A stretch of DNA of 64,000 bases from Agrobacterium tumefaciens (GTDB taxonomy: Bacteria > Pseudomonadota > Alphaproteobacteria > Rhizobiales > Rhizobiaceae), in NCBI GenBank assembly GCA_025560025.1, contig CP048488.1, positions 1 through 64,000 on the forward strand, given 5' to 3'. A program made the position numbers and the translations under genes. Positions 9,228 to 17,465 of the stretch are shown piece after piece; within the stretch, counting starts at the first letter, position 1; each line of letters starts with the position of its first letter. The notes under the pieces are model-generated. The model worked only from the letters and a program-made list of their open reading frames with translations, made no database searches and was not told the origin of the DNA.

Positions 9228-10415
9228 TCAGAAATCAATTCTGTCCTCTCGCATTTCACCACCAAGGCCAAATAAATACATGGAGCCATAAAATGACAAC
9301 AGATCGCTCCGCGGCGCACCGTCGATTCGTTGTGTTAGCGCCTCGGCCACCACGCCGACGTGCTTTACGAGTGCGTCCAGATGTTGCTTTGTTGGTTGGT
9401 TCCTATCTCCAAGCGCTGCCTTCAGCGCATACAGCCGTTCAAGCGGCGCTGGATGGGTCTCGGATACCGAAAACCGAGGTATGTCGAGAAATCGGGAGCC
9501 CAAAAGTTCAATTAAGTGGAGGAAGAGAAATATGTGATAGGCGCCGTTGGAAAGGCGGAGTTTTGCATCTTTATCCGACCCGATGGCTGTAATCGCGTGG
9601 AGGTCAGCACTGAATTCTAGATCGTGGTTATAGGTTTTTAGATCCTCCAGATTTTCGGTCGAAGATGCTTCTTCCATATGACCTAGAAGCAAATGACTAA
9701 ACTCATGCCCGAATGTGAATTCGAGCATGTCGTCTACATCGCGCTTGATAGCAGCGTCCACACTCGCTGGAAGTTTAGCTCGCGGATCGATGTCAAAGTC
9801 CTGGGCTTCTGACCCTATCATCGTCCGCAGGGCGATTAAGGCTGCATCAATCCGGTCGCCCATCGGAAATTCATAGTGTGCGCCATGAAAACATACAGTC
9901 ATGAAATAGAGGAAGTAGCGCAACGCTTCGGAGACGATGATCACCTCGCCTACCAGGGACTTTAAGCAAGCGGCGTTCACTTCCAGGGTTGGGACGTAGC
10001 CATAGGGGATTGAGCGAGCGGATTTTCGTAAGGCCTTCGGCAGTCGCTCAAGATAGCGTCTCGGAGCCAAATTGACGGTTTCGTAGTAGGATGTCAGAGT
10101 CCAAGGGCGACCGTTCTGCTGAAATGCACGCTTCCGGTGGGCAAGCACCCTCGTAACTCGAGGAGAATCGGCAACGGAGTTAGCCCGAATTCGCAGCAAG
10201 TAGTCATGCGCGCTTCTCAACGACCTCAGCCGGAGAATCTCATTCTTAGAGCAGAAGGGCGCATAAACCAGTTCTTCATTGCTGAGATCTGGATCGAGTG
10301 GTTCGATCCCTGTGACGTAGAACTCGCCACGTTCATCGCCGATGAAGAAACCATTCGCGGCGCGGCGCGCCCCGGGAAATTCCTTCAGCCATTTCTGTAT
10401 TTCGTGCTCTTCCAT
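9228..10415 (-). CDS. HEXXH metallopeptidase-like protein of unknown family
   Basis: A 395-residue protein with H237-EFSH-241 followed by LLLGH, then E267-FSAD-271 downstream. This arrangement matches zinc metallopeptidases of the gluzincin type, in which HEXXH is followed by an E-XX-D/A motif supplying the third zinc ligand. No signal peptide is visible. One or two hydrophobic stretches (EALRYFLYFMTVCF; AYHIFLFLHLIELLG) may be core helices of the peptidase fold rather than membrane spans. It lies upstream of the helicase-nuclease gene on the same strand and divergent from the Xre/RES module. Pairing suggests a two-gene module, for example protease-activated defence. Substrate unknown. Confidence 0.7.
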   Translation of the reverse strand: MEEHEIQKWLKEFPGARRAANGFFIGDERGEFYVTGIEPLDPDLSNEELVYAPFCSKNEILRLRSLRSAHDYLLRIRANSVADSPRVTRVLAHRKRAFQQNGRPWTLTSYYETVNLAPRRYLERLPKALRKSARSIPYGYVPTLEVNAACLKSLVGEVIIVSEALRYFLYFMTVCFHGAHYEFPMGDRIDAALIALRTMIGSEAQDFDIDPRAKLPASVDAAIKRDVDDMLEFTFGHEFSHLLLGHMEEASSTENLEDLKTYNHDLEFSADLHAITAIGSDKDAKLRLSNGAYHIFLFLHLIELLGSRFLDIPRFSVSETHPAPLERLYALKAALGDRNQPTKQHLDALVKHVGVVAEALTQRIDGAPRSDLLSFYGSMYLFGLGGEMREDRIDF

Positions 10416-10648
10416 TGCGAAACGACAACCCTCGTGCCAAGTAGAAAAATACGCAAACTAAAAAGTCCGATAGTAATACGCGAATAAGCCTAACTGCCCG
10501 TCTGTAAATCAGGTCGATAAAAAGAGGGTAAGTTCGCCATCAAATCTCTAAGGGCCTCAGTGCTGGCCGCTCCCGAATCTGAGGGCAACAATCTGGACAA
10601 ATCGGACAATCCGCATTATCTTGGCTGTAGTCAAGAAGGAAGACGAAG

Positions 10649-11365
10649 ATGGTTGCTGTCACCCGTAAATCGCAGATGCGCGCAAAGCTAGAAGTCAATC
10701 CGGCTGCGGTAGCCGATGTTCTCAAGGTTTTGGCCCGACACAATCCAGGCCTTTCAAAGCCGGCGCTTGCAGCGACTGGCAAGGTCATGGCCGTGGTCTC
10801 TGCGGTGGCAGCGCGCCTTTCTGTCGAGCAACAGCATCGGATTGCCGACGATGAAACGGAACTCGCCCATATTGTGGAAGCCGCCGTCGCCGAACTGGCT
10901 GCGAAGCCAGGTCATGTACTCGCGGAGGTATCGGTCGAAAAGCCTGTGGAGGTCAGCCGAGGTGCTGGTCTGGGGCAATCGGTAGACATGGAGGAAGGGC
11001 GCCGCAGGCTCGACGAATTTGCGACGCCAACCCGCATCGAAGACTGGGCCGGTCCGGTCGCTGGTCCGGGCGATATCGAGAAGAAGTTCGGCACGAAGCG
11101 ATCGACCTTGCACGACTGGCACAAGCGCGGAGCTGTCGTCGGTCTGCTCAAGGGCGAGCGAAAGCATGTCTTTCCCCTGGCTCAGTTTGTCGATGGCCGG
11201 CCGGTCGAGGGCATGCCTCAGGTCACCAAAATCATCCGCAATCCGCGTGTGGCGTGGCAATGGCTGATCCAGCCGAAGCCGAGCATTGGCGGAACGCCGC
11301 TCGACAATCTCAAAATGGGCAATCTAGACGAAGTTCTGGATGCGGCCGAGCGCGATTTTGGTTGA
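10649..11365 (+). CDS. Antitoxin of a RES-Xre type toxin-antitoxin pair
   Basis: The 238-residue protein precedes a RES-domain toxin gene by 8 bp. Its C-terminal third has the features of the Xre/MbcA/ParS toxin-binding antitoxin domain: LLKGERKHVFPLAQFVDGRP, GMPQVTKIIRNPRVAWQWLI, GGTPLDNLKMGNLDEVLDAA. A preceding segment with KKFGTKRSTLHDWHKRG looks like a DNA-binding helix-turn-helix. The N-terminal half is unusually long for the family. It should neutralise the RES protein and repress the operon. The upstream region has direct repeats of GGACAA (near 10595-10610) that may be operator half-sites. Confidence 0.82.
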   Translation: MVAVTRKSQMRAKLEVNPAAVADVLKVLARHNPGLSKPALAATGKVMAVVSAVAARLSVEQQHRIADDETELAHIVEAAVAELAAKPGHVLAEVSVEKPVEVSRGAGLGQSVDMEEGRRRLDEFATPTRIEDWAGPVAGPGDIEKKFGTKRSTLHDWHKRGAVVGLLKGERKHVFPLAQFVDGRPVEGMPQVTKIIRNPRVAWQWLIQPKPSIGGTPLDNLKMGNLDEVLDAAERDFG

Positions 11366-11373
11366 GCTGAATC

Positions 11374-11958
11374 GTGAAACTTGATCCCCAAACGGTTCGG
11401 GAGCTCGCGCTTGCCTTTCTCCCGCAATCTTATGTCCGCATTATACCTGTAGCCCACATGTCGACCCCGCTTGGCATGGGTTTCGGCCAATCGCGATTCT
11501 CGAGCCCCAACCAGATGTTCCGACTGCTTTATGCCGCATATGATCTCGCGACCGCGATTGCGGAGACGATTGTGCGCGACCGCTTCGAGGGGACCCAGGA
11601 GCGAGTGCTGGATGAGAGCGAAATCGAGGACTGGTCGGTCACTGAGGTGACGGCCACGGATGCTCTCATTCTTCTCGACCTGCGCACGACCGGCCTCCTG
11701 AGGTTGGGCGTCAGCACGGACGCAGCCCGGGGCAAGGAACATCAGGAAGGGCAGAGACTGAGCGAGTCGATCTTTCGATCCTATGCTGTCGATGGATTGC
11801 TCTATTCCTCACGCCTCACGGCGGCAGATTGCGTGGCGGTCTACGATCGGGCTGTCGCTGCGAAACTTGTCGCCTCTCCGGCGGTCGAGCTGGTTCGTCA
11901 AGCCGACTTGATAGCCGCCCTGCGGTTTATCGGGGTGTCGATCCGGGCCGGGCGATAA
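11374..11958 (+). CDS. RES-domain toxin (NAD+-depleting type)
   Basis: RES toxins degrade NAD+ and stop growth when not held by their Xre antitoxin. The 194-residue product has the family pattern: an arginine in GFGQSRFSSPN, the conserved glutamate in LYAAYDLATAIAETIVRDRF, and a serine in DGLLYSSRLT, with length normal for the family. The start is GTG at 11374, 8 bp after the antitoxin stop, so the two genes are co-transcribed. The next gene follows only 2 bp after its stop, which suggests the module is larger than the usual pair. Confidence 0.85.
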   Translation: MKLDPQTVRELALAFLPQSYVRIIPVAHMSTPLGMGFGQSRFSSPNQMFRLLYAAYDLATAIAETIVRDRFEGTQERVLDESEIEDWSVTEVTATDALILLDLRTTGLLRLGVSTDAARGKEHQEGQRLSESIFRSYAVDGLLYSSRLTAADCVAVYDRAVAAKLVASPAVELVRQADLIAALRFIGVSIRAGR

Positions 11959-11960
11959 GC

Positions 11961-12953
11961 ATGTCCGTTACAGTCACTTCCGCAAACTTCTCTGGGCGAT
12001 TTACGGCGTTGAATGGCACGAAAACGTTGCCAGCGACACATGCCGACATCATCCGCTCGTTGCTGACCGTCGGCTATCCCAGCCGTCGAGCCGCTGTCCG
12101 CACCGTTGGCCCCTGGCGGGAGAAAATGCTGGTCGCGATGGCGACGGGCTATCTGGATGCCTCCTTGAACACGACGGCCTATTTTCGGAGTTTGGAGCAG
12201 TCGGAGAAGGTGGGGGTTTCGTTCCTTTTCGGCGAGGCGTTCACGCACTGGTATGCTCAGAGTCAGATGAGCGTGCAGTATCTCGTGCATGTCGCCGGCC
12301 TTGCCTCCTGTCGATGGGGATCCCCAACGGCTCCGGTCGCGCCGAAAGCTGGCGCAGCGCCTCCTCCTCCAAAATCGCGTCCCGATTTTATCGGCATCAA
12401 GCGAAGGGAACGCCATGTGTTCGAGAGCAAGGGTCGCATCCGAGCGCCAGCCGCAAGCACCGTTGCGAAGGCACTGGGGCAGGTTTCGGCGCTTCACACG
12501 GTCAACGGACGGGCGCCGACCACGCGCTGTGCAAACTTCTTCATGTTCAAGGCCGGTGGTGCAGAGGGCAGAGTGCTGGATCCCCCGGCAAAGGGTGACG
12601 GCATCACCGTGACGTTTGATCTCTTCGAAGCGATTACACGAGCTTACTCGATTATCCTCGATCAGCCGGTACTTGATCTATCCGATCAGGTTGGTGCGGG
12701 TTATGTCGGCCGCGAGATCGATGATGGTGTGTTCCTGGGTATCGACAAGGAAATCCTTGCCTTGGTACAAGAGCGGCCCCCGACCGAAGCAACGCGTCGC
12801 AGGCGTGTCGCCCAGGTCTTCTCTGCCCTTGAAGATCGGTCGCAGACCTATGCGGGCCGGCAGGATAGAAGTGTTTCGTCCGGTCTTGACGGGGTCCTGC
12901 TTCTTGACCGCCGTTCGCCGCGCGCCCTTCGACGCTTCCGGACGCAGGGTTAA
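11961..12953 (+). CDS. Unknown protein with PD-(D/E)XK-like motif, in the RES-Xre operon
   Basis: I chose the ATG at 11961 (MSVTVTSANFSGRF), 2 bp after the RES toxin stop, giving 330 residues; an upstream in-frame start would lie inside the toxin gene. The sequence RPD142-FIGIKRRERHVF-E155-S-K157-G fits the PD-(X)n-(D/E)XK nuclease core. A proline-rich linker (PPPPK) precedes it. An N-terminal helical domain (residues 1-110) is not recognised. Co-transcription with a toxin-antitoxin pair is inferred from spacing. It may be a nuclease effector or only a nuclease-fold protein. Confidence 0.6.
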   Translation: MSVTVTSANFSGRFTALNGTKTLPATHADIIRSLLTVGYPSRRAAVRTVGPWREKMLVAMATGYLDASLNTTAYFRSLEQSEKVGVSFLFGEAFTHWYAQSQMSVQYLVHVAGLASCRWGSPTAPVAPKAGAAPPPPKSRPDFIGIKRRERHVFESKGRIRAPAASTVAKALGQVSALHTVNGRAPTTRCANFFMFKAGGAEGRVLDPPAKGDGITVTFDLFEAITRAYSIILDQPVLDLSDQVGAGYVGREIDDGVFLGIDKEILALVQERPPTEATRRRRVAQVFSALEDRSQTYAGRQDRSVSSGLDGVLLLDRRSPRALRRFRTQG

Positions 12954-13454
12954 ATGGCCGACTTTATGTCGGTGTGTTGGTTTCACCTTCTGACCAGCAA
13001 ATCATGTGATTTACTACAACCCTATAATTCCATCAGAGATGCTGGCTCCATGACGACCCTTCTCGGCCTCACCTATATCTCAAATGAAAAAGTGCCGCTC
13101 GCGGACCTGGACGACTATGTAACCGTCCAAGTGCCGAGTGCTGGGTTTGATCAGCACCTCGGAAATTATGCACCGTGGTTTTGGTCGATCGATAGGAGAG
13201 GGGGCGGCGGCGTGGATTTCAAGCAAGGGAAATATGACTATTGGGTGCGCCGGATCGGTTCCAACCAACCAATAGGTTTTCCGGTGCTGTCACCGACCTC
13301 AAAAGAGGAGGGCTGGATCTCAGTCATGGACGGCCGACATCGCATAATGGCAATTGTCGATAGCGGTAGGCAGGCCTTTGCAGCGAGACTTCCCAGATTA
13401 TTGCTGGGAACGGCGCAAATGACAATTCCAGGCCTCGAAATCTTTGATCTGTAG
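12954..13454 (+). CDS. Small protein with ParB/sulfiredoxin-like DGRHR motif
   Basis: The 166-residue reading frame begins directly after the stop of the previous gene (TAA then ATG). An alternative start at 13050 (MTTLLGLTYIS) gives 134 residues and may be the true one, because the first 32 residues look unlike the rest. The visible motif is VMDGRHRIMAIVDSG, the same type of DGRHR box seen in ParB-like nuclease and sulfiredoxin folds, preceded by GFPVLSPTSKEEGWISV. This may be a ParB-fold NTP-binding enzyme in the RES-Xre operon. Function unknown. Confidence 0.55.
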   Translation: MADFMSVCWFHLLTSKSCDLLQPYNSIRDAGSMTTLLGLTYISNEKVPLADLDDYVTVQVPSAGFDQHLGNYAPWFWSIDRRGGGGVDFKQGKYDYWVRRIGSNQPIGFPVLSPTSKEEGWISVMDGRHRIMAIVDSGRQAFAARLPRLLLGTAQMTIPGLEIFDL

Positions 13455-13482
13455 ACTACAGACGGCGCCGAGGTGCCCCCTG

Positions 13483-13875
13483 TCAGACTCCTGCGTCGAC
13501 GACCATCGAAGTCGGGAAGCCACCATGAGGCTTCGTAATGAACGCCAGGCGCGCTTTGCGGAGTGGCCACGTCTTATCTCGCCACCAGTAAAACTCCAGA
13601 TGCGATCTGCCCTGCGCGCGGATTTCCGACTCGATATCGCGGCTCTCACGTGAACCCGGGACAGCAAGAAAAGTTCCCGTCACGATGCAACGGGTGCTGC
13701 CCCTTACAGTGGCCTCGGTGTCGAAGACGGCGTCGCTGATGCAAACGCCCATGAAATCCCTGCTGCGCTGGCCTTTAGGGGTCTCAATGATGAGATCACC
13801 AGACGTGCGGTCAAAGTAGATTTTCACTCGGCTGCCGATCTCAGGTGGCTGACGAGAGACGTGCGGTATATCCAT
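13483..13875 (-). CDS. Hypothetical protein (130 aa)
   Basis: No family recognised. The 130-residue product has beta-rich sequence (GSRVKIYFDRTSGDLIIETPKG, in part: VKIYFDRTSGDLIIETP) and no signal peptide or membrane segment. It is convergent with the DGRHR gene, whose stop lies 28 bp away. Its start at 13875 follows by only 3 bp the TAG (13879-13881) that closes the frameshifted upstream remnant, so the two were probably one operon. Confidence 0.55.
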   Translation of the reverse strand: MDIPHVSRQPPEIGSRVKIYFDRTSGDLIIETPKGQRSRDFMGVCISDAVFDTEATVRGSTRCIVTGTFLAVPGSRESRDIESEIRAQGRSHLEFYWWRDKTWPLRKARLAFITKPHGGFPTSMVVDAGV

Positions 13876-13878
13876 TTT

Positions 13879-14179
13879 CTACTCCTCTGGAGACTGCGTT
13901 GGCACCTGTGGGACGGTCGCAAACACACCCGGGGAGCTGTCTTGCACCGCCGGTAGGTCGAAGCGCGGATCGGTGAGATCGAGCGCGCCAGACCGCATCA
14001 GAGACTTCTCGAGCCCGATCGAATATCCATTTATAGGCCTGTGGCGTGAGCTCCATATGCGGTTTTCTCATGATGGCGCGCCGCGGATTGAGATTGCCGC
14101 CACTGCCGGCGTTCAGATTGCGTTGAGTTGGCGCAAAAGAATCCGGACCAAGTTCGATCATCATATCGACCATGGACAC
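13879..14179 (-). pseudogene. Frameshifted remnant upstream of the 130-aa hypothetical gene
   Basis: One frame from GTG 14179 reads protein-like to about 14030 (MVDMMIELGPDSFAPTQRN, then MRKPHMELTPQAYKW). A second frame continues with SIGLEKSLMRSGALDLTDPR and DLPAVQDSSPGVFATVPQ. That second frame ends in TAG three bases before the next start. Neither frame alone gives a convincing protein; joined by a -1/+1 shift near 14020-14060 they do. The first frame stays open into the 3' end of the LysR gene, so the 5' part may be lost. Possible causes are a real frameshift mutation, a sequencing error, or two overlapping small genes. Confidence 0.35.
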
Positions 14180-14198
14180 GTCTGCCGAAAGAGGTCCG

Positions 14199-15095
14199 TT
14201 AATGACACATTGGCCCGAGCGATACCTGAAACCACTCCCTAAGTGCGACGATGTCAGCTCTTGTTTCTAACCCAATAGCGCAGGCAAAGTGATAGGCATC
14301 TCCGGCAAGCTCCCCGGAAAAAGGCGCTATCAGCAAGCCCGCAGCAAGCGCATCCGCTACCAGAACCCGGCTGGCTATGACCACGCCTTGTCCCGCGATA
14401 GCCGCCTGGACGGCTAGCATGCTATCGGGAAAGCGGGGTCCGACACTGGTGTCGACGTCGGCCACACCGGCCTGCGCGCACCAGCGCAACCAGTCTGGTT
14501 CCGGCGAGGGCCGGTTTCGTCCGTCGATATGAATCAGTATAGCGCGCCGCAGATCATCAAGGTGGGACAGACCGAGCCGTGCGCTACAAACGGGTGTCAT
14601 CACGTCACGGCAAAGGTAGGTACTGACCACGCCGGGGAAGGGACCACGCCCGTAACGTATTGCAGTCTCGACACCACCCGCCCGCAAGTCCTCGACGGAG
14701 TTCGAAGTATGCAGCCGGAGATCGATCATCGGAACAGCCTGGCGGAGCGTGTCCATCCGCGGCACCAGCCAGTGGCTGAGAAAAGCAGTGGTGGATGAGA
14801 GGGTGACTGTCGTCGGGGTCGTATCTGCCAGCAGTCGCGTGACTGCTCTTTCGATTTCGCCGAAACCAGAGGCCGTCGCCTCGTACAGGGTCTTGCCCTG
14901 CGGCGTTAACGTCACCGCTCTCGGCGACCGGTCCAGGACGCGCAGGCCCATATGGGCTTCGAGTTGCTTGATCTGATGGCTGATGGCCGTCGGCGTCACC
15001 GAGAGTTCTTCAGCCGCCGCCTTGAAACTCGCCCGCCGTGCAGCGGCTTCGAAAGCGCGAAGGGCGGACAATGGCGGCAAGCGAGAGCGACTCAT
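14199..15095 (-). CDS. LysR-family regulator (GcvA-like subgroup)
   Basis: A 298-residue LysR-type transcriptional regulator. The N-terminal winged helix reads LPPLSALRAFEAAARRASF then AAEELSVTPTAISHQIKQLE (about residues 6-45), with the GcvA-like features PPLSALRAFEAAAR and VTPTAISHQI. The rest is a periplasmic-binding-fold effector domain. It is transcribed divergently from the PhzF-like gene, with a 117-bp gap containing the 8-bp palindrome CTGTACAG (15154-15161). LysR regulators usually control the divergent neighbour, so the PhzF gene is the likely target. Confidence 0.9.
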   Translation of the reverse strand: MSRSRLPPLSALRAFEAAARRASFKAAAEELSVTPTAISHQIKQLEAHMGLRVLDRSPRAVTLTPQGKTLYEATASGFGEIERAVTRLLADTTPTTVTLSSTTAFLSHWLVPRMDTLRQAVPMIDLRLHTSNSVEDLRAGGVETAIRYGRGPFPGVVSTYLCRDVMTPVCSARLGLSHLDDLRRAILIHIDGRNRPSPEPDWLRWCAQAGVADVDTSVGPRFPDSMLAVQAAIAGQGVVIASRVLVADALAAGLLIAPFSGELAGDAYHFACAIGLETRADIVALREWFQVSLGPMCH

Positions 15096-15212
15096 GCTGA
15101 ATCCAGTTCACCTTGAAGCTGAGTAATTTGACTTTTTCTATTTGTATAAGCGGCTGTACAGTGCTGATCGTCAAACCCTATCAAAATAAACTCATTCAAG
15201 GCAGCAGGAAAA

Positions 15213-16085
15213 ATGGTCGAACTGGTCGCAGGTCTCATTGATGTCTTCGCAGATGCGCCATTGACCGGCAATCCGCTCGCGGTGGTGCAGGACGCCGACG
15301 ACCTTACCGATGATGCGATGCGGCGGATCGCCGGTGAATTCAATCAGGCCGAGACCACCTTCATACTTCGGAGCGCACGTGCCGATTGGAAACTGCGGTC
15401 GTTCACCGCCAGCGGCGCGGAAGTATTCGGTGCGGGCCACAACGCCCTCGGTGCGTGGCTTTGGCTAGGAGAACATGGAAATCTCGGTTCGCTGACGACC
15501 GCCCGAACCCTTCAGCAGGAGATCGGTCAGGATGTTCTTCCGATCGAGCTCGAATTGATCGCCGGCCGCGTCCACGGCCGCATGCTCCAGGCGCCGCTGC
15601 GCTTGTCGGACGCGCTCAGTGATGTCGCGCCTCTCGCCGACGCTCTTGGCCTCGGTCTGGGCGACATTCTGTCAGAACCGGCGCCACGTCCCGCCGACAC
15701 CGGTGCGGCTCATCTGATGGTGCGCGTTCGCAATGCCGGCACGGTTGACGAGGCGCGACCCGATGCCGGCAAGCTGCTCGCCGTTCTGAGAAAGACGGCG
15801 GCGGAAGGGTGTTATGTCTATGCGTTCGATGCCGGAGCATCGAACACTGCCTACGCCCGGTTCTTCAATCCAACTGTTGGTCTGTGGGAGGATTCGGCGA
15901 CCGGAACCGCCGCTGGCCCGCTGGCGGCGTATCTTGCAGCTACGGGAAACCTCAGGAACAACGAATTGGTGATCGAACAAGGTACCAAGATGGGCCGCCG
16001 CAGCATTCTGCATATCCGGCTGAAGCCCGAACCGGAACTCTCCGGGACAGGCATTGTCGTGTTGAGAGGCGTGATCCGGCTTTAA
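15213..16085 (+). CDS. PhzF-family isomerase/epimerase
   Basis: A 290-residue member of the PhzF/diaminopimelate-epimerase fold family. The motifs are DVFADAPLTGNPLAVV near the N terminus, NQAETTF with the family catalytic glutamate at Glu47, SGAEVFGAGHNALGA, and WEDSATGTAAGPLAAYL in the second half. Most members outside phenazine clusters have unknown small-molecule substrates, and no phenazine genes are present here. The start has an AGGA sequence upstream. It is divergent from the LysR gene and likely controlled by it. Confidence 0.9.
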   Translation: MVELVAGLIDVFADAPLTGNPLAVVQDADDLTDDAMRRIAGEFNQAETTFILRSARADWKLRSFTASGAEVFGAGHNALGAWLWLGEHGNLGSLTTARTLQQEIGQDVLPIELELIAGRVHGRMLQAPLRLSDALSDVAPLADALGLGLGDILSEPAPRPADTGAAHLMVRVRNAGTVDEARPDAGKLLAVLRKTAAEGCYVYAFDAGASNTAYARFFNPTVGLWEDSATGTAAGPLAAYLAATGNLRNNELVIEQGTKMGRRSILHIRLKPEPELSGTGIVVLRGVIRL

Positions 16086-16519
16086 TGCTTGCACCCGGTC
16101 CTGCGCACGTACCGATCCTTCAAACTTCAGCAAGCCGGCGCTGCGACGTCTCTTGGTTCTGGGGCGACGACTTTATCGTGCTGCCGCCCTTCATGCGAGC
16201 CAACGGCGCTCTCTTCCTCGAACACGTGATGCCAATTCTTTAGGATCGCGGCATTTTCCATAACGACTGTACCGGCGGCCCCGACGCGAGACTTTTGCCC
16301 TGCCGCTCCCCAAAGCCAGTACGTGATGGCCCGCGGCAAAAATTTTGCATTTGAATGACTTAGAAACTCACTTTGCTTCCTCGCGCCCATAAAAGAGAAC
16401 AAGATTTCATGACTTTATACATAGATTTTATAGACTGGCAGTCTCAGGCTCGTTTCAAGTCCATACCGTAAGGCACGCGGAAAACGAGGTTCATCCTACA
16501 ATTGCGACGAGGAGGTTGG
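16086..16519. other. Intergenic region without a convincing gene
   Basis: About 430 bp between the PhzF gene and the leader ORF of the sulfonate-type importer. Short frames on both strands were checked and none looks protein-like with a ribosome-binding site. The right half (16410-16450) is AT-rich with TATAC and TATAG elements and a 13-bp palindrome at 16432-16444. This probably holds the promoter of the importer operon. Confidence 0.5.
16432..16444. promoter_or_regulatory. 13-bp palindrome upstream of the sulfonate-type importer operon
   Basis: AGACT-GGC-AGTCT is a perfect inverted repeat directly after an AT-rich stretch. It overlaps a TAGAC half-site like those in the GTCTA-N9-TAGAC boxes at 27950 and 43670. 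It lies about 75 bp before the leader ORF. A regulatory role is inferred from position and symmetry. Confidence 0.35.
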
Positions 16520-16636
16520 ATGACAGCCAACGGTCTGTCCATTCTGGTGCGTTCAATTCGAGAGACGCCCCTCGGCTCTCATTTCCTGGATGCCAAACGC
16601 AACGTCGTGGCAGCCGGGAGGACGGAGGAATCGTGA
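16520..16636 (+). CDS. Small leader ORF (38 aa) coupled to the importer permease gene
   Basis: ATG at 16520 follows a strong Shine-Dalgarno GAGGAGG by a few bases. The 38-codon frame (MTANGLSILVRSIRETPLGS then HFLDAKRNVVAAGRTEES) ends in TGA at 16634-16636, overlapping the GTG start of the permease at 16633 (GTGA). The arrangement suggests translational coupling. No family recognised. It has no run of Cys/Met or other obvious attenuation codons, and it could be a chance frame. Confidence 0.35.
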   Translation: MTANGLSILVRSIRETPLGSHFLDAKRNVVAAGRTEES

Positions 16637-17457
16637 GTAAGCAAGCTGTCTCTACCACCATTGGTCATTCAGTTCCGTCGTATCGCCCGTTAGCGCTCCT
16701 CTCTGCGTTCGCCGTTCGAGTGGGGCCGCTTGTGGCGCTCGTCACCGTTTGGCAGGTGGCATGTGATTTTGGAGCCGTGCGACCCGTGTTGCTGCCGGCC
16801 CCATCAACCATCGTTCGCACCATATGGAACATGACATTGAGTGGGGAGCTTGCCGAGCATGTGGCGGTAAGCAGCGCCCGTGTGCTCCAAGGGTTCGGCA
16901 TCGCCGCTGTGCTCGCCCTCGCGCTTGGCATCGTTATGGGGCTCATCGGGCCCTTGAACCGGCTGGCTGATCTAATGGTGCAGGTGTTAAAACCCATCCC
17001 GCCTATTGCCTGGATCCCGCTGTCCATCCTGTGGTTCGGTATTGGGGAGGAGGCCAAAATTTTCATCATCGTCCTCGGCGCCTTTTTTCCCATTTTAGTA
17101 AGCACTCTTGACGCTGTCCATCAGACTGATGTCCGCTATGTGGAACTAGCTCGGGTGCTGGAAGTGCCACGGCTCAACTTCATCCGTCAGGTGATGATCC
17201 CCGGCGCCCTGCCGCAGATCATGTCGGGGCTCAGGCTCGGCATCACCATGTCTTGGATGTGTGTTGTGGCAGCCGAGCTGATCGCAGCTTCGAGTGGCAT
17301 CGGATTCCTCATCATGGACGGCCGCGTAATGTCGAATGCCAGCGTTGTGCTTGCGGGAATGATTACCCTCGGCGTCCTTGGCAAGCTGACCGACGATGCC
17401 TTACGCTTCGCTGAGCGACGTCTGGTGCGCTGGCGCGCCGGCTTTAGCGGGTTATGA
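16633..17457 (+). CDS. ABC transporter permease, SsuC/TauC/NrtB type
   Basis: Inner-membrane permease of the aliphatic sulfonate/taurine/nitrate import family. I chose GTG 16633 because GGAGGACGGAGG lies just upstream and the longer frame adds 39 polar residues unlike the family. The 274-residue product has several hydrophobic segments and the cytoplasmic EAA-type loop around VELARVLEVPRLNFIRQVMIPGALPQI (in part: LARVLEVPRLNFIRQVMIPG). The next gene, an SsuB-like ATPase, starts at once, and the binding protein follows. Substrate is not determined by sequence; nearby LLM monooxygenases favour an alkanesulfonate or related sulfur compound. Confidence 0.9.
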   Translation: MSKQAVSTTIGHSVPSYRPLALLSAFAVRVGPLVALVTVWQVACDFGAVRPVLLPAPSTIVRTIWNMTLSGELAEHVAVSSARVLQGFGIAAVLALALGIVMGLIGPLNRLADLMVQVLKPIPPIAWIPLSILWFGIGEEAKIFIIVLGAFFPILVSTLDAVHQTDVRYVELARVLEVPRLNFIRQVMIPGALPQIMSGLRLGITMSWMCVVAAELIAASSGIGFLIMDGRVMSNASVVLAGMITLGVLGKLTDDALRFAERRLVRWRAGFSGL

Positions 17458-17465
17458 GGGGTGAT

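Noticed and set aside
13449..13461. CTGTAG-A-CTACAG palindrome overlapping the DGRHR gene stop, considered as a terminator
   Set aside because: The loop would be one base and no T-run follows, so it cannot act as a usual intrinsic terminator.
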